Shown here piece by piece: positions 29,231-39,147 of a DNA stretch of 64,000 nt. Position numbers and translations under genes: made by a program. Under the pieces are notes generated by a model. It was not told the DNA's origin and made no database searches. It saw nothing but the letters and a program-made list of their open reading frames with translations. Position 1 is the stretch's first letter; the number at the start of each line of letters is the position of its first letter. Source of the DNA: Thraustochytrium sp. TN22 (taxonomy: Eukaryota > Sar > Bigyra > Thraustochytrida > Thraustochytriidae). The stretch is taken from assembly GCA_013306675.1 (NCBI GenBank), contig JABLUY010000075.1, forward strand, positions 62,001 to 126,000. The letters run 5' to 3'.

Positions 29231-32200
29231 TCACCAAAAGTAGCCCGAGGGCGCTTCGCCGGTGGGCGAGATGAGGCCCACCACGTCGGCGTAGAGCTCG
29301 AGCAGCGAAAAAGGCGACTGTAACTGGGCAGCAGCGGGACGCGGTAGCGAGTGCCGGGGAGCGCCCTGCACGAGGTGGCCGGTGAGGTGGTCACCACGAG
29401 TTCCGGCGTACACCTGCATGGTGAAGGAGAACTTCACCTCCGGGTTGTCAAGGTACTTGATGAGCAGGTCTGCGAAGCGGCCCAGGCCTTCATCGCTCGG
29501 CGCAGGCGCACGGCTCGCGTCTGCCGCCACGTATGCCAGCCAACCGCGAATGTACGCCACAATGTTCCTGATGCTGCCGGCCACCTGCACGCGGTCCGCG
29601 CCGGCCTTCATCACGCACAGCTCGTGCGTGTCAACGCGGAAGGTAAACCGGTCGTCCTCGCCGTGCGTGAACATCGACTTGAGCACCGGCACGTGCCGGG
29701 CGACGCCGCGCGTCGCGCCCGCCGGCCCGCCCACCAGCTCGGCCTCCTCCTGCGGCCGCAGCACCGCCTGGTGCTCGAAAAGCTGCTCAAACTCGCGCAG
29801 CGCCTGCGACTCCAGAGCTGCCGTGTCGAAGTTCTCCTCCGGTGAGCTGTCTACGTCGTCCTCGTTGTCGAAGTTCTCTTCGCCATCCGTGTCCGCCGCC
29901 GTCTCGGCGCTGCCCTTGCGCCTCCCGCGCTGGCCGCGCCCGCCGCTCCCCTCGCCTGTGCCGTTTAGCATGTCGCTTAGTGCGCCGTCCAGGTCCTCGC
30001 CTTCCACTACGTGAAGACTCGCGGCCGCTGCGGAGGACTCCAGCGTGCCGCTACGTGTCAGGCGCGGGCCATCATCCGGCCGCCCCGAGTCCGAGTCGTC
30101 CGAGTCGTTGCTGCTGTCAAAGATGGTCGACGTCGACACGTCCGAGAATCGACGATCCTTCGCCATCTGTTTGCGGGGCGCGTCCTCAGCGTCCTCTTCA
30201 TGCCCCATAGGATCGTCCTCATCTTCTACCATCGCCGCCGCTGCCGCCGTCTCCTCACCCTCCTCCTCCTCCTCCTCCTCCTCCTCCTCCTCCTCAATCC
30301 TTTCCGCGTCGTCGCCCGCTGCCTTGGGCTGCCCAGCGCCACGAGCACCGCTGCCTTGTGTCACTTGCCGCTGCTGCTGCTGCTGCTGTTGCTGCTGCTG
30401 TGCCAAGTACGCGTCGACGTCAAAAAAGACGCCGGCAAAGACGCGCACCAACGAGAGCTCCAGCACAGGCTCTGACATGGTCTTCTGTTCCGGGTCCAAA
30501 AAGGCAGCCAGGATCAGGTCAATGTCGAAGGCGCCCTGGTCCTGGTTGATGTTTGTGCGAACGGCGAAGTGCGTCGGCGGGTACAAGGTCTTCTCAAAGT
30601 CCATGTGAAAGCGTACCGGACCATGGAAGACAGCGTCCTCGGCGGCGAAGTAAAACTCGCCACCCGCGCCGCTGCCCGTCAGCGTCAGCGCGCCCTCGTG
30701 CAGGCTCTGCTTAATGAAGCGCATCGGCTCCACAGTCTCGCGGTACCAGGCCTCGATGTCCGCAAGGCAGCGCTCGAGCGACTTGGTGAGTCGAACGCGC
30801 CGCTTCAGGCTCTCCTTGTACAACTCGCGCGTCTGCCGCTCCATGATGCGCCGCGTCATGTACAGCGCCGCGTCCGCCGACCCGCGCATGCGCAGGTTCG
30901 ACAGCTCAATGTGCGTGCGCAGGGGCTTGAGCGTGAGCTGCCGCACGCGCTCAAAGACCTTGGCCATGCGCACCGGCGCTGCGTTGTAGAACTTCACGTA
31001 CTTGTCCGCCAGCTGCTGCCACGTGTGCACGATCGAGTCCCAAATGGCGCTCGGCGGCGCCCCGCCGTGCTCCCGCTCATCCTCCTCCGAGTTCGCGTCC
31101 GCGCGCCGTGCGCTCGGCGGCGGCCGCGGGTGCACTCGGTGCCACTCGTGCGCCGAGAAGCTCGCCTCGCTGAAGCGCATAAAGAACTGCACCAGGTTCG
31201 TCAGCGTCACCAGCGGGCCGGGCCACGCTGGGTCCCGTGCCGCGGCCGACTTGAGCGCCGCCTCGTTGGTCGCCGCGTATTTGGCCCGGCTGTTCTGCTG
31301 CTGCTGTGCGCCGCCCGCGCTGCCCGGCGCAAACTTGAGCTTGAAGACATGGTGCACCTCGTGCTGTAGCGCCACCAGCGTGGCGGCCTCCTCCAGCGAG
31401 AGGCCCAGCACCTCGCGCGCCCTTCGTGCCGCCTGCACGTGCTGCGGCGGCCCAGTGCTGGCCCCACCCGACCCGGCCGCGCTGCCTGTAGACCTCGGCG
31501 ACGAGGTTGGCACAGTCTTGCCCGGCGCCGCCGCCGCGGCCGCCGCCGCCGCTGCATTCCCCGCGGATGCTGCAGAGCTGCCCGGTGGCGACAGGGCCAG
31601 ATTCGCGTCGAGCGCCGTCAGGTCGCCCACTTCACCGAGCACATTGACGTCGAGGTCCAGGTGCATGGGCTCCTCGGGCGCCGCGGCCGCGCCTGTGCCC
31701 GCCTTGAGCTTGGCATCGCCGCCGTCACCACCACCGCTGAAGCCGCGCACATCCGCCTTGCCGATCGACTCGTACGGCGTCGCGAGGTAGTGGCCGAGCT
31801 CGACCGGGATGGCGCCCACGATGGCCTTCTTGATCACGCCCGGCAGTACGCGGTTCAACACCAGCCGCAGAAGCGCTCTCGGCACGTAGAGTGACCCCTT
31901 GATCTTGCGCTCAATGCGCAGGATCTTAAATGCAAAGCCACGCGACGCGTTCCAGCTCCCCGTCTTGCTATTGAAGTGCATCGGCACTGTGAGCGCGAAC
32001 TCGACAAGTACGCGCAGCTCCTCCGGCCGCAGCGTCGGCACCTTCGTGCCGCGCTCGCCAAAGATGCCACACTTGTCCAGACGAAAGGACACCACGCCAC
32101 CCTTGATCGGGGCGGCCCCGGCGCCGCCTGCGGCCGCCGCACCGCTGCGCCCCGCTGCGAACTTGGATACGATGCGGTGTACGTGCTCAGACCCTGCCGC

Positions 32201-32968
32201 CGCGGAGCCGCCAGTCACGACCAAAATGCCGGGCTCAGGCACGCGGTCCATAACGCTCACCGAGAGCCGCACCGAGAGCGCCTCGAGCCAAAAGTCGTTC
32301 ATGGCCACGTACACGCCGTCGATACCCTGCTTGAACCGCCAGCCGTCGGCGCGAGGGAAGTAGAGCTCACACTTGACACGCTCCAATTCCTCCTCGGACC
32401 GTTTCGCCAGCTCCTCCACCTTGGCGATCTCCTCCCACACCTCGTCGCGCTTCGCACCCAAGCTCTGCATCTCTGGGTCCTTGCCGTCCGCCGGGATGCC
32501 GGCTTCCTGCAGTGCCGCGGGGTCCACCTCCGCGTCGTAGCGCTCTTTGATGCGCGCCAGCATTTCGTGCTCACGCGCGTGGTAATACGTCAGCAAACCG
32601 TCCAGGTCGCGCAGCTTCTCCGGGTTGTGCAGCAGATAGAACTTGTGCAGAGCCTTGCGAAAGGCCTCGCGCACGACCTCGCCGCGCGAGCCCAGTGCGG
32701 TCTCCACCTCGCCTAGCTGTCCGTGCAGGCTCTTCACCTCCTTGTCCAGCAGCTGCACCTGCTGCTCCATGGTGATCTTCTTTTGCTCCAGCAGCGGCCG
32801 CGCCTCCTCCCACTCGGCGCGCGTCCCCTTTTCGCGGCCCAGCACCTTGCCGTACAGCTCGCGCAGCACGTCCACCAGCACATCCTCGCCCAGCTGCAGC
32901 GCCGCGCGCCGGTTCTCGATATCTTCCGCGTCCAGCGTCTCCTCGTGTGACTCCTGCCTCGGTTGCAT
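29231..32968 (-). CDS. Unrecognised 1245-aa protein with coiled coil and low-complexity insert
   Basis: I cannot name this gene, but the frame is clearly coding: long stretches of mixed composition are conserved-looking, while the other frames are Arg/Ala shadows. Residues about 20-220 are helical and charged, with likely coiled coils and a distinctive FRKALHKFYLLHNPEKLRDL. Residues 230-460 contain strands and a basic-hydrophobic KILRIERKIKGSLYVPRALL. An Ala run lies near 470-480. Helical segments follow at 640-780 (MERQTRELYKESLKRRVRL), then FDIDLILAAFLDPEQ. A disordered segment at about 855-1060 carries poly-Gln, poly-Glu and Ser/Asp runs. There is no membrane helix. The ATG at 32968 is the first in frame. 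The DNA just upstream also looks coding in another frame, so a 5' exon may be missing from this model. Confidence 0.75.
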   Translation of the reverse strand: MQPRQESHEETLDAEDIENRRAALQLGEDVLVDVLRELYGKVLGREKGTRAEWEEARPLLEQKKITMEQQVQLLDKEVKSLHGQLGEVETALGSRGEVVREAFRKALHKFYLLHNPEKLRDLDGLLTYYHAREHEMLARIKERYDAEVDPAALQEAGIPADGKDPEMQSLGAKRDEVWEEIAKVEELAKRSEEELERVKCELYFPRADGWRFKQGIDGVYVAMNDFWLEALSVRLSVSVMDRVPEPGILVVTGGSAAAGSEHVHRIVSKFAAGRSGAAAAGGAGAAPIKGGVVSFRLDKCGIFGERGTKVPTLRPEELRVLVEFALTVPMHFNSKTGSWNASRGFAFKILRIERKIKGSLYVPRALLRLVLNRVLPGVIKKAIVGAIPVELGHYLATPYESIGKADVRGFSGGGDGGDAKLKAGTGAAAAPEEPMHLDLDVNVLGEVGDLTALDANLALSPPGSSAASAGNAAAAAAAAAAPGKTVPTSSPRSTGSAAGSGGASTGPPQHVQAARRAREVLGLSLEEAATLVALQHEVHHVFKLKFAPGSAGGAQQQQNSRAKYAATNEAALKSAAARDPAWPGPLVTLTNLVQFFMRFSEASFSAHEWHRVHPRPPPSARRADANSEEDEREHGGAPPSAIWDSIVHTWQQLADKYVKFYNAAPVRMAKVFERVRQLTLKPLRTHIELSNLRMRGSADAALYMTRRIMERQTRELYKESLKRRVRLTKSLERCLADIEAWYRETVEPMRFIKQSLHEGALTLTGSGAGGEFYFAAEDAVFHGPVRFHMDFEKTLYPPTHFAVRTNINQDQGAFDIDLILAAFLDPEQKTMSEPVLELSLVRVFAGVFFDVDAYLAQQQQQQQQQQRQVTQGSGARGAGQPKAAGDDAERIEEEEEEEEEEEEGEETAAAAAMVEDEDDPMGHEEDAEDAPRKQMAKDRRFSDVSTSTIFDSSNDSDDSDSGRPDDGPRLTRSGTLESSAAAASLHVVEGEDLDGALSDMLNGTGEGSGGRGQRGRRKGSAETAADTDGEENFDNEDDVDSSPEENFDTAALESQALREFEQLFEHQAVLRPQEEAELVGGPAGATRGVARHVPVLKSMFTHGEDDRFTFRVDTHELCVMKAGADRVQVAGSIRNIVAYIRGWLAYVAADASRAPAPSDEGLGRFADLLIKYLDNPEVKFSFTMQVYAGTRGDHLTGHLVQGAPRHSLPRPAAAQLQSPFSLLELYADVVGLISPTGEAPSGYFW

Positions 32969-33324
32969 CTTTCCACCTGGACCTCGGCCTCCTTGCCGTC
33001 CTTCTCGGCGTGCACCACCTCGACCGCGACCTCGTCGGCACGCCTGGCACGGAGGGCGTCAGGTGCGTCAAGGAGTCGGACCTGCAGAGGCAGGGCCTCG
33101 GCGCGGATCTGCAGCGGCGGTGCGAGGCGGCCTCGCCCAAGCAGGCGCGCGTACGGGCCGCCTCGCCTCGCCGCACAGCGCGGCCTTGGATGCGGAGCGC
33201 TGCTGCGCCTCGCCGCGACGCGCCTTGTGTGTTCTTGCACCGCCTCGAGCTGAGCAGAGCCGAGCCGGCGCTGGAGGCCGGAGCTGGAGCCGTGCCGAGC
33301 CGCTCGCACTGCGCCCAATGCCCT

Positions 33325-33367
<43 letters not shown>

Positions 33368-33652
33368 GTCAGGAGCTGAGCTTTGGGGGCGCGGCCTTGC
33401 CAGGCCAGGTGGATTGAGGGGACTCCGGGCAACGGTCTCGCCATGGCGATCGGCGCCACCGTGACATGATGCTTGGAGGCCTGCAGTGCGCTCGCGCTCG
33501 CGCTTGCCTGCCCGTGCGCTGCGCTTCTCTGGCGCTACGTTACTCTCTCCCCGGGTTGGCGCCGAGGGCATCGTTGTCGTCCATGTCTGCTCGATCTCTT
33601 ACTACAATTTGTCAGACTTGCGGGTCTTGCGCACGTCGAGGTTTGCAAGTCA
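32969..33652. other. Intergenic, 684 bp
   Basis: This lies between CEP120 (3' end) and the 1245-aa gene (5' end). It holds a (CCG)n run of about 16 units at about 33318-33366. Bases 32970-33080, read on the minus strand, look weakly coding (DEVAVEVVHAEKDGKEAEV), preceded by CTCTGCAG, which could be a splice acceptor for an upstream exon. Confidence 0.5.
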
Positions 33653-36600
33653 TCAGCCGCCTCTCGCGCGGGCCATGGCAATGTGGTGGTCGATCTGGCG
33701 CAGGAGAGGGTGATCGGGCGCGTAGACGCCGGTGCGGAGGAGGTCGTCGCGCTCGCGAAGCAAATGCTCGAGCCGGTCGGCCGCGTCTGGCTCGAGGTGC
33801 TCGCGCGCGGGGAAAAAGACATCGCGCTCCGGGCGCGGTGGGCTCGGAGAGGATGAAAGAGGCGCGCGCAGGGTAGCGGCGCGTAGCTCGTTGAGCTCCT
33901 GGCGCAGGTCCATGAGCTGCTTGCGGTCGCCGTCCAGCACGAAACGCTCCTCTCGCGCCATGTATTGGAGGCGCATATTGTCCAGCTCGCGCTCGGCACG
34001 CGCGCTGTTGGCGTGCATGAGGCGTTGCAGCTCGCGGGCCACCTGCACGAGCTGGGCGCGCACGGTCTCGCGGTCGAGCTCGACGGCGGCTGTGCGCTCC
34101 TTCTCCTGCTCGATGCGCGCATGGAGCTCGGCGTTTTGGCCCTGCAACGAGGCGATCTCGCGCTGCAGGGCGGCCTCGGGCGACTGCCGCGTGCGCTCGC
34201 GAAAGTCCGCAAAGTCGGCCTCAGCCTTGGCCTGGCGCTGCTCGGCCTTGGTCAGGGCGGCGCGCACGCGCTTGAGCTCGGCCTCCAGGGAGGCCACGCG
34301 CTCCTTGTGCAGCTCGACCTTGTGCTGGGACTCCTCGCGTGCGCGCCGGTGCATGACCTCGAGGTCCGCGAGCCGTTGGTCCGCGGCGCGCTGCAGGTCG
34401 CCCTCGAGCCGGGCCACGGCGCGCTCGCGCCGCTCCGCGTCTGCAATCACACGGTGCATGCGCGTCTCCAGCTGCTTGTATTCCTCCTGCGCCAGCTTGA
34501 TGGCCTTGGCGCGCTCGTGCTCGCGTTGGGCCCACTCCTGCTCCAGCGCCGACATGCGCGCGCTCTCGCGGTTGCGCATCTCCGCCTCGAACAGGCGCAT
34601 CTGCTCCTCTTTCCACTGCTCAAGCCACTGCGCCTGTTCCCGTCGCTGCACCGCGGCGGCGTACGCTCCGGCCTCCGCATCCTCCTCAGCGTTCTCGGCG
34701 CCGGGCTCACCCTGAAATGGCGGATGCGACCAGGACGAGGTGGGCGCGTCAGCTTGGCGCGGACCGCCCTTCCCCTGAACCTCTTCTTCGTCTTCGTCTT
34801 CGTCTTCTTCTCCTTCGAGACCATGCGCGCCCTCGCGCAGGCTGCGGGGGCTGCGGCTCAGCTCTCGCCGTGGCGACGACTCTCTATGGCGGTCCGCGTT
34901 GACACCCGCCGCTTGCGCCTCGGCCTCCTCCCTCACGTCGGTCTCCACGTCCGTGTCCGTGTCTTCGGCATCGGGGCCGCCCACCACGCCGAGATTCTCC
35001 AGCGTGCACGTGCAGCGCACTGTGGCGATGCGCCGGACGCCGCCACCGGTGGCATCCTGGTCAAAGGCGCAAATGGTCAGGTCGGTCTCGAGGACCTGCA
35101 CCTGCACTGGCGGGACGTCGAGCTGCTTGCGCAGGCGCGCGGCGTCGCGCGCCGCGGTCCGCGTGCGGGCCCCGTCCGCAGCGTCGCCGCGCGAGCCGAG
35201 AACGCGATCCCGGTAGCGCTCCATGTCGCCGAGCGTGGCAAAGGTCTGGCCGGACCACTGAAAGTAGGGGCGCGCCTCGAGCAGCTTGCGCAGCGGGAGC
35301 GCGCAAAAGCCCAGGCGCGCGTCCGCCGCGTACTTGTCGCGGTTCCACATCTCCACAACGAGCGGCTCGGAGCGCGCCGACTGCTCAAGGGCGGCGCGCG
35401 AGACCTTGAACTGAAAGAGATTGAGGCCGTGCGGCACGATGCGCTCCGCGTAGCGGTCCACGAGGATGGGCGGCCGCGTCTGCACGGCGTGTGTCATGCC
35501 AAAGAGCGCGTAAAAGTACTGCAGATAGACGTTGTAGGACTGCTCCAGGCCCTTGATGGAGCGCAGGTCGATCGTCATGCGGTACTGGTAGACACGGCGG
35601 TCGCGTGACACGGGCGCCATCGGGGAAGGCGGCACCGGCACGCCCGCATCGCTAGCCGCCTGCACGGCGCGCACGCGCACCTGGGCGGCCCCGCGTACCT
35701 TGCCGGAGCGGCTCACGAGCTGCACCGAGGCGAACTCGGCCGGGTCTGAGCCGGCCTCCGCGATCCGGCCTGTGGCGAAGGCGTGGCGGGGCGCCTGTGC
35801 GTCATCGGCACCCGCCGCGCGCACCCGACACACGAGGACGACCTGGCTGAGCGCGCGAGCCGGGACTGCGTCGAGCTGGAGGCCGTCCACCTGCGTCTGG
35901 CCCACCTGGCCGTACTCGTCCATGGAGTACGTGTCGGGTGCCTCGGCGCGCTGCGCGCCGCCTTCCACGGCGAGCGCCAGCCTGACCTCGGCATACTCGC
36001 GCACTGCGGCACCGTGGCCGTCGTCTTCTCCCTGTCCACCCTCCTCCATTTCATCCTCATCATCGTCATCGTCAATGGGGTCCAGGTCGAAACTGAGAAC
36101 CTGGATCTGGAAGCAACCACCGGTGGAAGACGGAGCGCCTTCAGTTTGGATGGCCTCGTCCTGCAACGGCGCGGGCTCCGGTGCCGTGCCCTCGTCCACC
36201 TGGGTGACCTTGGGCACACGGCCGTCCACGTGAAGCTCGAGCGCGACAGCGAGCGCCGGCGCGGCCTCGCCGGTGCGCAGGTCCAAGTCGTAGGGCGCGT
36301 GGCACTCGAGGGCGAAGGCGCTGTTGCTAGTAGCCTGGACAAAGTCCGCCTCGTGCGCGCTAGCGAAGAGAGCATCAAAGCGCAGCAACGTGCTGGCGAG
36401 CACAAGGCGGCGCTTGCGACGGCGCTCGGGATCCTCGCCCGCACAGCACAGGTAGACGCGGATTGGAGTGGCCCGCAGAAAGCGTGCCACGTCAGCGCGG
36501 CTGCTGCGGATGCGGAAAGAATCGCGGATCGGCGCGAAACGGGCGTGCTTTAGTGACGGGAACGCCTCCGTCTCGACCTGGACGCCAAAGATGTGGTATT

Positions 36601-37219
36601 CGATCCAGAATCGGCTCACGGTGTCGAGCGTGTCGCGGGTCGCCCGCACGAGCGGCAGCGTCCCGCTGAGGCCCATGAGCGTAATGTACAGCGTCATATC
36701 TAGCGCGCCGGACGACCCGATGAGCACGTGCTCAGCGGCCAGCGCCATTCCCAGCGTGTCCTCGCCGCCAGCAGGCTCGCCCCCGACGCTGCTCGGTCCC
36801 TGCTGCCCCGTCTCCTCGCGCTCCTCGGCGTCGGTCAGCGTGCGGAGCGCGAGCTCCAGCTCCACCTGCGCCTGCGGGAAGGCGGTCATTTGCAGCGCGC
36901 GCCGCAGCTCCACGCGCGCCTCGTGTCTAAAGTCCAGGTCGCGCAGGTCGACCTGCGTGGACCCTGCCGGCTCCCCGTTCAGCAGCACATCCACGCGCAC
37001 GCGCGGCTCGTGCACCTGCAGCCTTCGCAGGTCGCGCTCGCGCAGGGTCCAGCGCAGCGCGCCCTCGTCGCCCTGCCACACAAACAGGCCCGGCCCGCTC
37101 GTCGCGCCGGGCCTCGACCTTGTGCGCTGCCCGTCCACGCTCGCCTGCACCTCGCAGCGCGCGTCGCCTGCCGCCACGCCCTGCACGCGGCGCGCCCTCA
37201 CCTCGAGCGCCTTCATCAT
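33653..37219 (-). CDS. CEP120: CEP120, centriole-elongation protein
   Basis: 1188 aa; human CEP120 is 986. The N-terminal two thirds carry C2-type beta domains, with the family signatures MTIDLRSIKGLE (about residue 545) and LVVEMWNRDKYAADARLGF shortly after. From about 866 to 1106 there is a long coiled coil beginning EQWKEEQMRLFEAEMRNRE, which matches the CEP120 start of coil. It includes NMRLQYMAREERF and LMDLRQELNELRA. The C-terminus keeps the conserved RDDLLRTGVY followed by a short helix. CEP120 loads onto growing centrioles with SPICE1 and CPAP and is needed for basal bodies and cilia. Its presence implies flagellated stages. The longer length comes from acidic inserts (DPIDDDDDEDE and EEDEDEDEEE). 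The start is a Met pair at 37219. Confidence 0.92.
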   Translation of the reverse strand: MMKALEVRARRVQGVAAGDARCEVQASVDGQRTRSRPGATSGPGLFVWQGDEGALRWTLRERDLRRLQVHEPRVRVDVLLNGEPAGSTQVDLRDLDFRHEARVELRRALQMTAFPQAQVELELALRTLTDAEEREETGQQGPSSVGGEPAGGEDTLGMALAAEHVLIGSSGALDMTLYITLMGLSGTLPLVRATRDTLDTVSRFWIEYHIFGVQVETEAFPSLKHARFAPIRDSFRIRSSRADVARFLRATPIRVYLCCAGEDPERRRKRRLVLASTLLRFDALFASAHEADFVQATSNSAFALECHAPYDLDLRTGEAAPALAVALELHVDGRVPKVTQVDEGTAPEPAPLQDEAIQTEGAPSSTGGCFQIQVLSFDLDPIDDDDDEDEMEEGGQGEDDGHGAAVREYAEVRLALAVEGGAQRAEAPDTYSMDEYGQVGQTQVDGLQLDAVPARALSQVVLVCRVRAAGADDAQAPRHAFATGRIAEAGSDPAEFASVQLVSRSGKVRGAAQVRVRAVQAASDAGVPVPPSPMAPVSRDRRVYQYRMTIDLRSIKGLEQSYNVYLQYFYALFGMTHAVQTRPPILVDRYAERIVPHGLNLFQFKVSRAALEQSARSEPLVVEMWNRDKYAADARLGFCALPLRKLLEARPYFQWSGQTFATLGDMERYRDRVLGSRGDAADGARTRTAARDAARLRKQLDVPPVQVQVLETDLTICAFDQDATGGGVRRIATVRCTCTLENLGVVGGPDAEDTDTDVETDVREEAEAQAAGVNADRHRESSPRRELSRSPRSLREGAHGLEGEEDEDEDEEEVQGKGGPRQADAPTSSWSHPPFQGEPGAENAEEDAEAGAYAAAVQRREQAQWLEQWKEEQMRLFEAEMRNRESARMSALEQEWAQREHERAKAIKLAQEEYKQLETRMHRVIADAERRERAVARLEGDLQRAADQRLADLEVMHRRAREESQHKVELHKERVASLEAELKRVRAALTKAEQRQAKAEADFADFRERTRQSPEAALQREIASLQGQNAELHARIEQEKERTAAVELDRETVRAQLVQVARELQRLMHANSARAERELDNMRLQYMAREERFVLDGDRKQLMDLRQELNELRAATLRAPLSSSPSPPRPERDVFFPAREHLEPDAADRLEHLLRERDDLLRTGVYAPDHPLLRQIDHHIAMARARGG

Positions 37220-37838
37220 GATGTCCTCCCGCTACGCCGCGCCAGGCGTGGCTCTCTCGCTGGTCGTTCGCGCGCCGCCGCCGGCGCGCGCAAGGCAGGC
37301 GGCCGCCCGCCCGCCTGTCTGCCTGCCTGCCTGCCTGCCTGCCTGACTGGTCGCCGCGCGAGTTGGACGGGCTTTGCGTGCGGCGGGCGGCGACCTGCCC
37401 GTCCGTCTGCTCCACTATTGTTTTTCCCGCCCGTGCTTGCTGCCCTTCCTTGGCCGCCGTCTAACCGTCAATCAACAGAACCAAAGACCCGAACGGGGGA
37501 AGCGGGCGGCGAGCTTGAGCTTGTGCGCCAAGCGAAACGCAGCACGAGCTGCCATTTATTTTAAAATAGTTCGTTGCTTGCAACGGGCGATCCCGCTGAG
37601 AAGCTCTTGACATCGCGAGCGCTTCGACGTCCCTTCGAGGGCGCCGTCAAGTCGTCTGATGATTTGTCGTCACGTCAAGTCACGTCACGTCACATCACGT
37701 CACGACATGCTGGCCAAGCGACTCATATACCATCCACCCCTCCGTCTGAAAAAGATTACAGAAGCGCTGTAGCTAAGAAGTAGCATCATGTCACGAGAAC
37801 GAGCACGCGCGGCGCGTAGGCCTGTTAGCGCGAGCCAT
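37220..37838. other. Intergenic, 619 bp
   Basis: This holds the 3' end of the SNARE gene and the 5' region of CEP120, both on the minus strand. It contains a (GCCT)n run at about 37315-37345 and a degenerate CACGT/TCACG array at about 37668-37708. I see no gene. Confidence 0.6.
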
Positions 37839-38567
37839 TCAGTTGCTGGTGTTGGAGGAGGAGGACGAGGAGTCGTCAACGCGGTCGCGAATGCCGAGGT
37901 AAATGCCGAGGCCGCAAAAGGCGAGCACAATGAGAATGACCATGATGAGGATGATCTTGTCGGTCATGACGCGCTTGATGAAGCTCGTCATAATGCTCTT
38001 GGCGAGGTCGAGCTCCGACTGGACTTGGATTAGGCCCTGGTTGATGTTGTTCATGACCTCACCTTGCCTGGCAAGCTCCTCGAGCGTGTTGTCGGCGGTG
38101 TCATTCATCTCGTGCGCCTGCTTCTTGATGCGCTGCAGGGCGGCGCCAGTCTTGTCCTGCGTGTCGTGCGCTGCTGAGAGCATCTCGTCGCGGCTGATAT
38201 CCGGAGGCTGCTGCGTGGCCTCGCCGCGCTCGGCGCGGTCGGCCGGATCCCTTCCGAAGAGCGCGGCGCGCGCCTCGTTGCTCTCGGCGTCCTTGCGCGC
38301 CCACTTGAGCTCGGTCTTGACGGCGTCCACCTGGCGGTCGTAGGCGTCAAGCTTTGCCTGGTACGGCCTGGCTGCCTCGCCCTCGAGCGAGCGCAGCGCC
38401 ATCAGGTACAGCCTGCGGCTCGAGTTCACGTTCTTGACGACGCTCTCGAGCTGCGTCACCTTCCTGAGCTTGGCCTCCCCTTTGAGCCCCTTGAGCTCCT
38501 TGAGCCCCTCCTCCAGGTCGCGGATATACCCGGACATCTCCTCATCGTGGTACTCAATGTCGTCCAT
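37839..38567 (-). CDS. Qb-SNARE of the NPSN/Vti1 type
   Basis: 242 aa from the ATG at 38567. An N-terminal three-helix region (residues 1-100, IEYHDEEMSGYIRDLEEGL onward) precedes a SNARE helix at about 140-210 (GAALQRIKKQAHEMNDTADN through LDLAKSIM) with the zero-layer Gln in ELARQGEVM. A basic linker (IKRVMTDK) leads to a C-terminal membrane anchor (IILIMVILIVLAFCGLGIYL) and a Ser-rich tail. The TDK just before the anchor recalls plant NPSN proteins (ATDK), which act in cell-plate and plasma-membrane fusion. Vti1 is the alternative. It would sit on Golgi, endosomal or plasma membrane and pair with syntaxin-type SNAREs. It is divergent from the FG-GAP gene. Confidence 0.85.
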   Translation of the reverse strand: MDDIEYHDEEMSGYIRDLEEGLKELKGLKGEAKLRKVTQLESVVKNVNSSRRLYLMALRSLEGEAARPYQAKLDAYDRQVDAVKTELKWARKDAESNEARAALFGRDPADRAERGEATQQPPDISRDEMLSAAHDTQDKTGAALQRIKKQAHEMNDTADNTLEELARQGEVMNNINQGLIQVQSELDLAKSIMTSFIKRVMTDKIILIMVILIVLAFCGLGIYLGIRDRVDDSSSSSSNTSN

Positions 38568-38710
38568 CGCGGCGCGCCGCGGCCGCCGCCGCTGCCGCCG
38601 CCGCTGCCGCCCGCGCCTCCGCCGCGCCCCCGCCGCGCCCTCGCCCTCGCCCTTGCCTCGCCGTCGCGCGCCCTGTTCGGCCACAACGGCCTGGCCGTCT
38701 TCGCCGCCGC

Positions 38711-38744
<34 letters not shown>

Positions 38745-39047
38745 GCCGGGAGCGAGCGCCGCTGCGGGCGGGAGCGAGCACCGCGCGTCCGCGTCCGCCG
38801 CCGCCGCCACCGCCGCCGCCGCCGCGACGCCGGGAGAGGGGGAGAGACGAGCGGGAGGCGCTTCGGGGTCTGGTTCATGGCGAGCAGGTCGCAGCGGCCG
38901 CGCCCGAGCTCACGAGCATTCCGCCATCGATCCCCGCGCAGTCCGCTCGGGGGCTGCGCGCCGCGGGCGCGCGCTGCGCGGCGGCCAAGCCGCGGCCCGC
39001 GCAGCGCCCGGCTCGCCCCGGCGCCGGCCCGGACGGCGGCCGCCGGA
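38568..39047. promoter_or_regulatory. 480-bp GC-rich bidirectional promoter region
   Basis: The SNARE gene (minus) and the FG-GAP gene (plus) start at its two ends. It is dominated by CCG/CGC trinucleotide runs (about 38577-38640, 38700-38760 and 38797-38825). I can place no individual element. Confidence 0.5.
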
Positions 39048-39110
39048 ATGCGGCTCGCGGCCGGGCTCGCGGTCGCGCTCGCGGTCGCCGCGGCGCTGCT
39101 GCAGGGCGCA

Positions 39111-39147
<37 letters not shown>

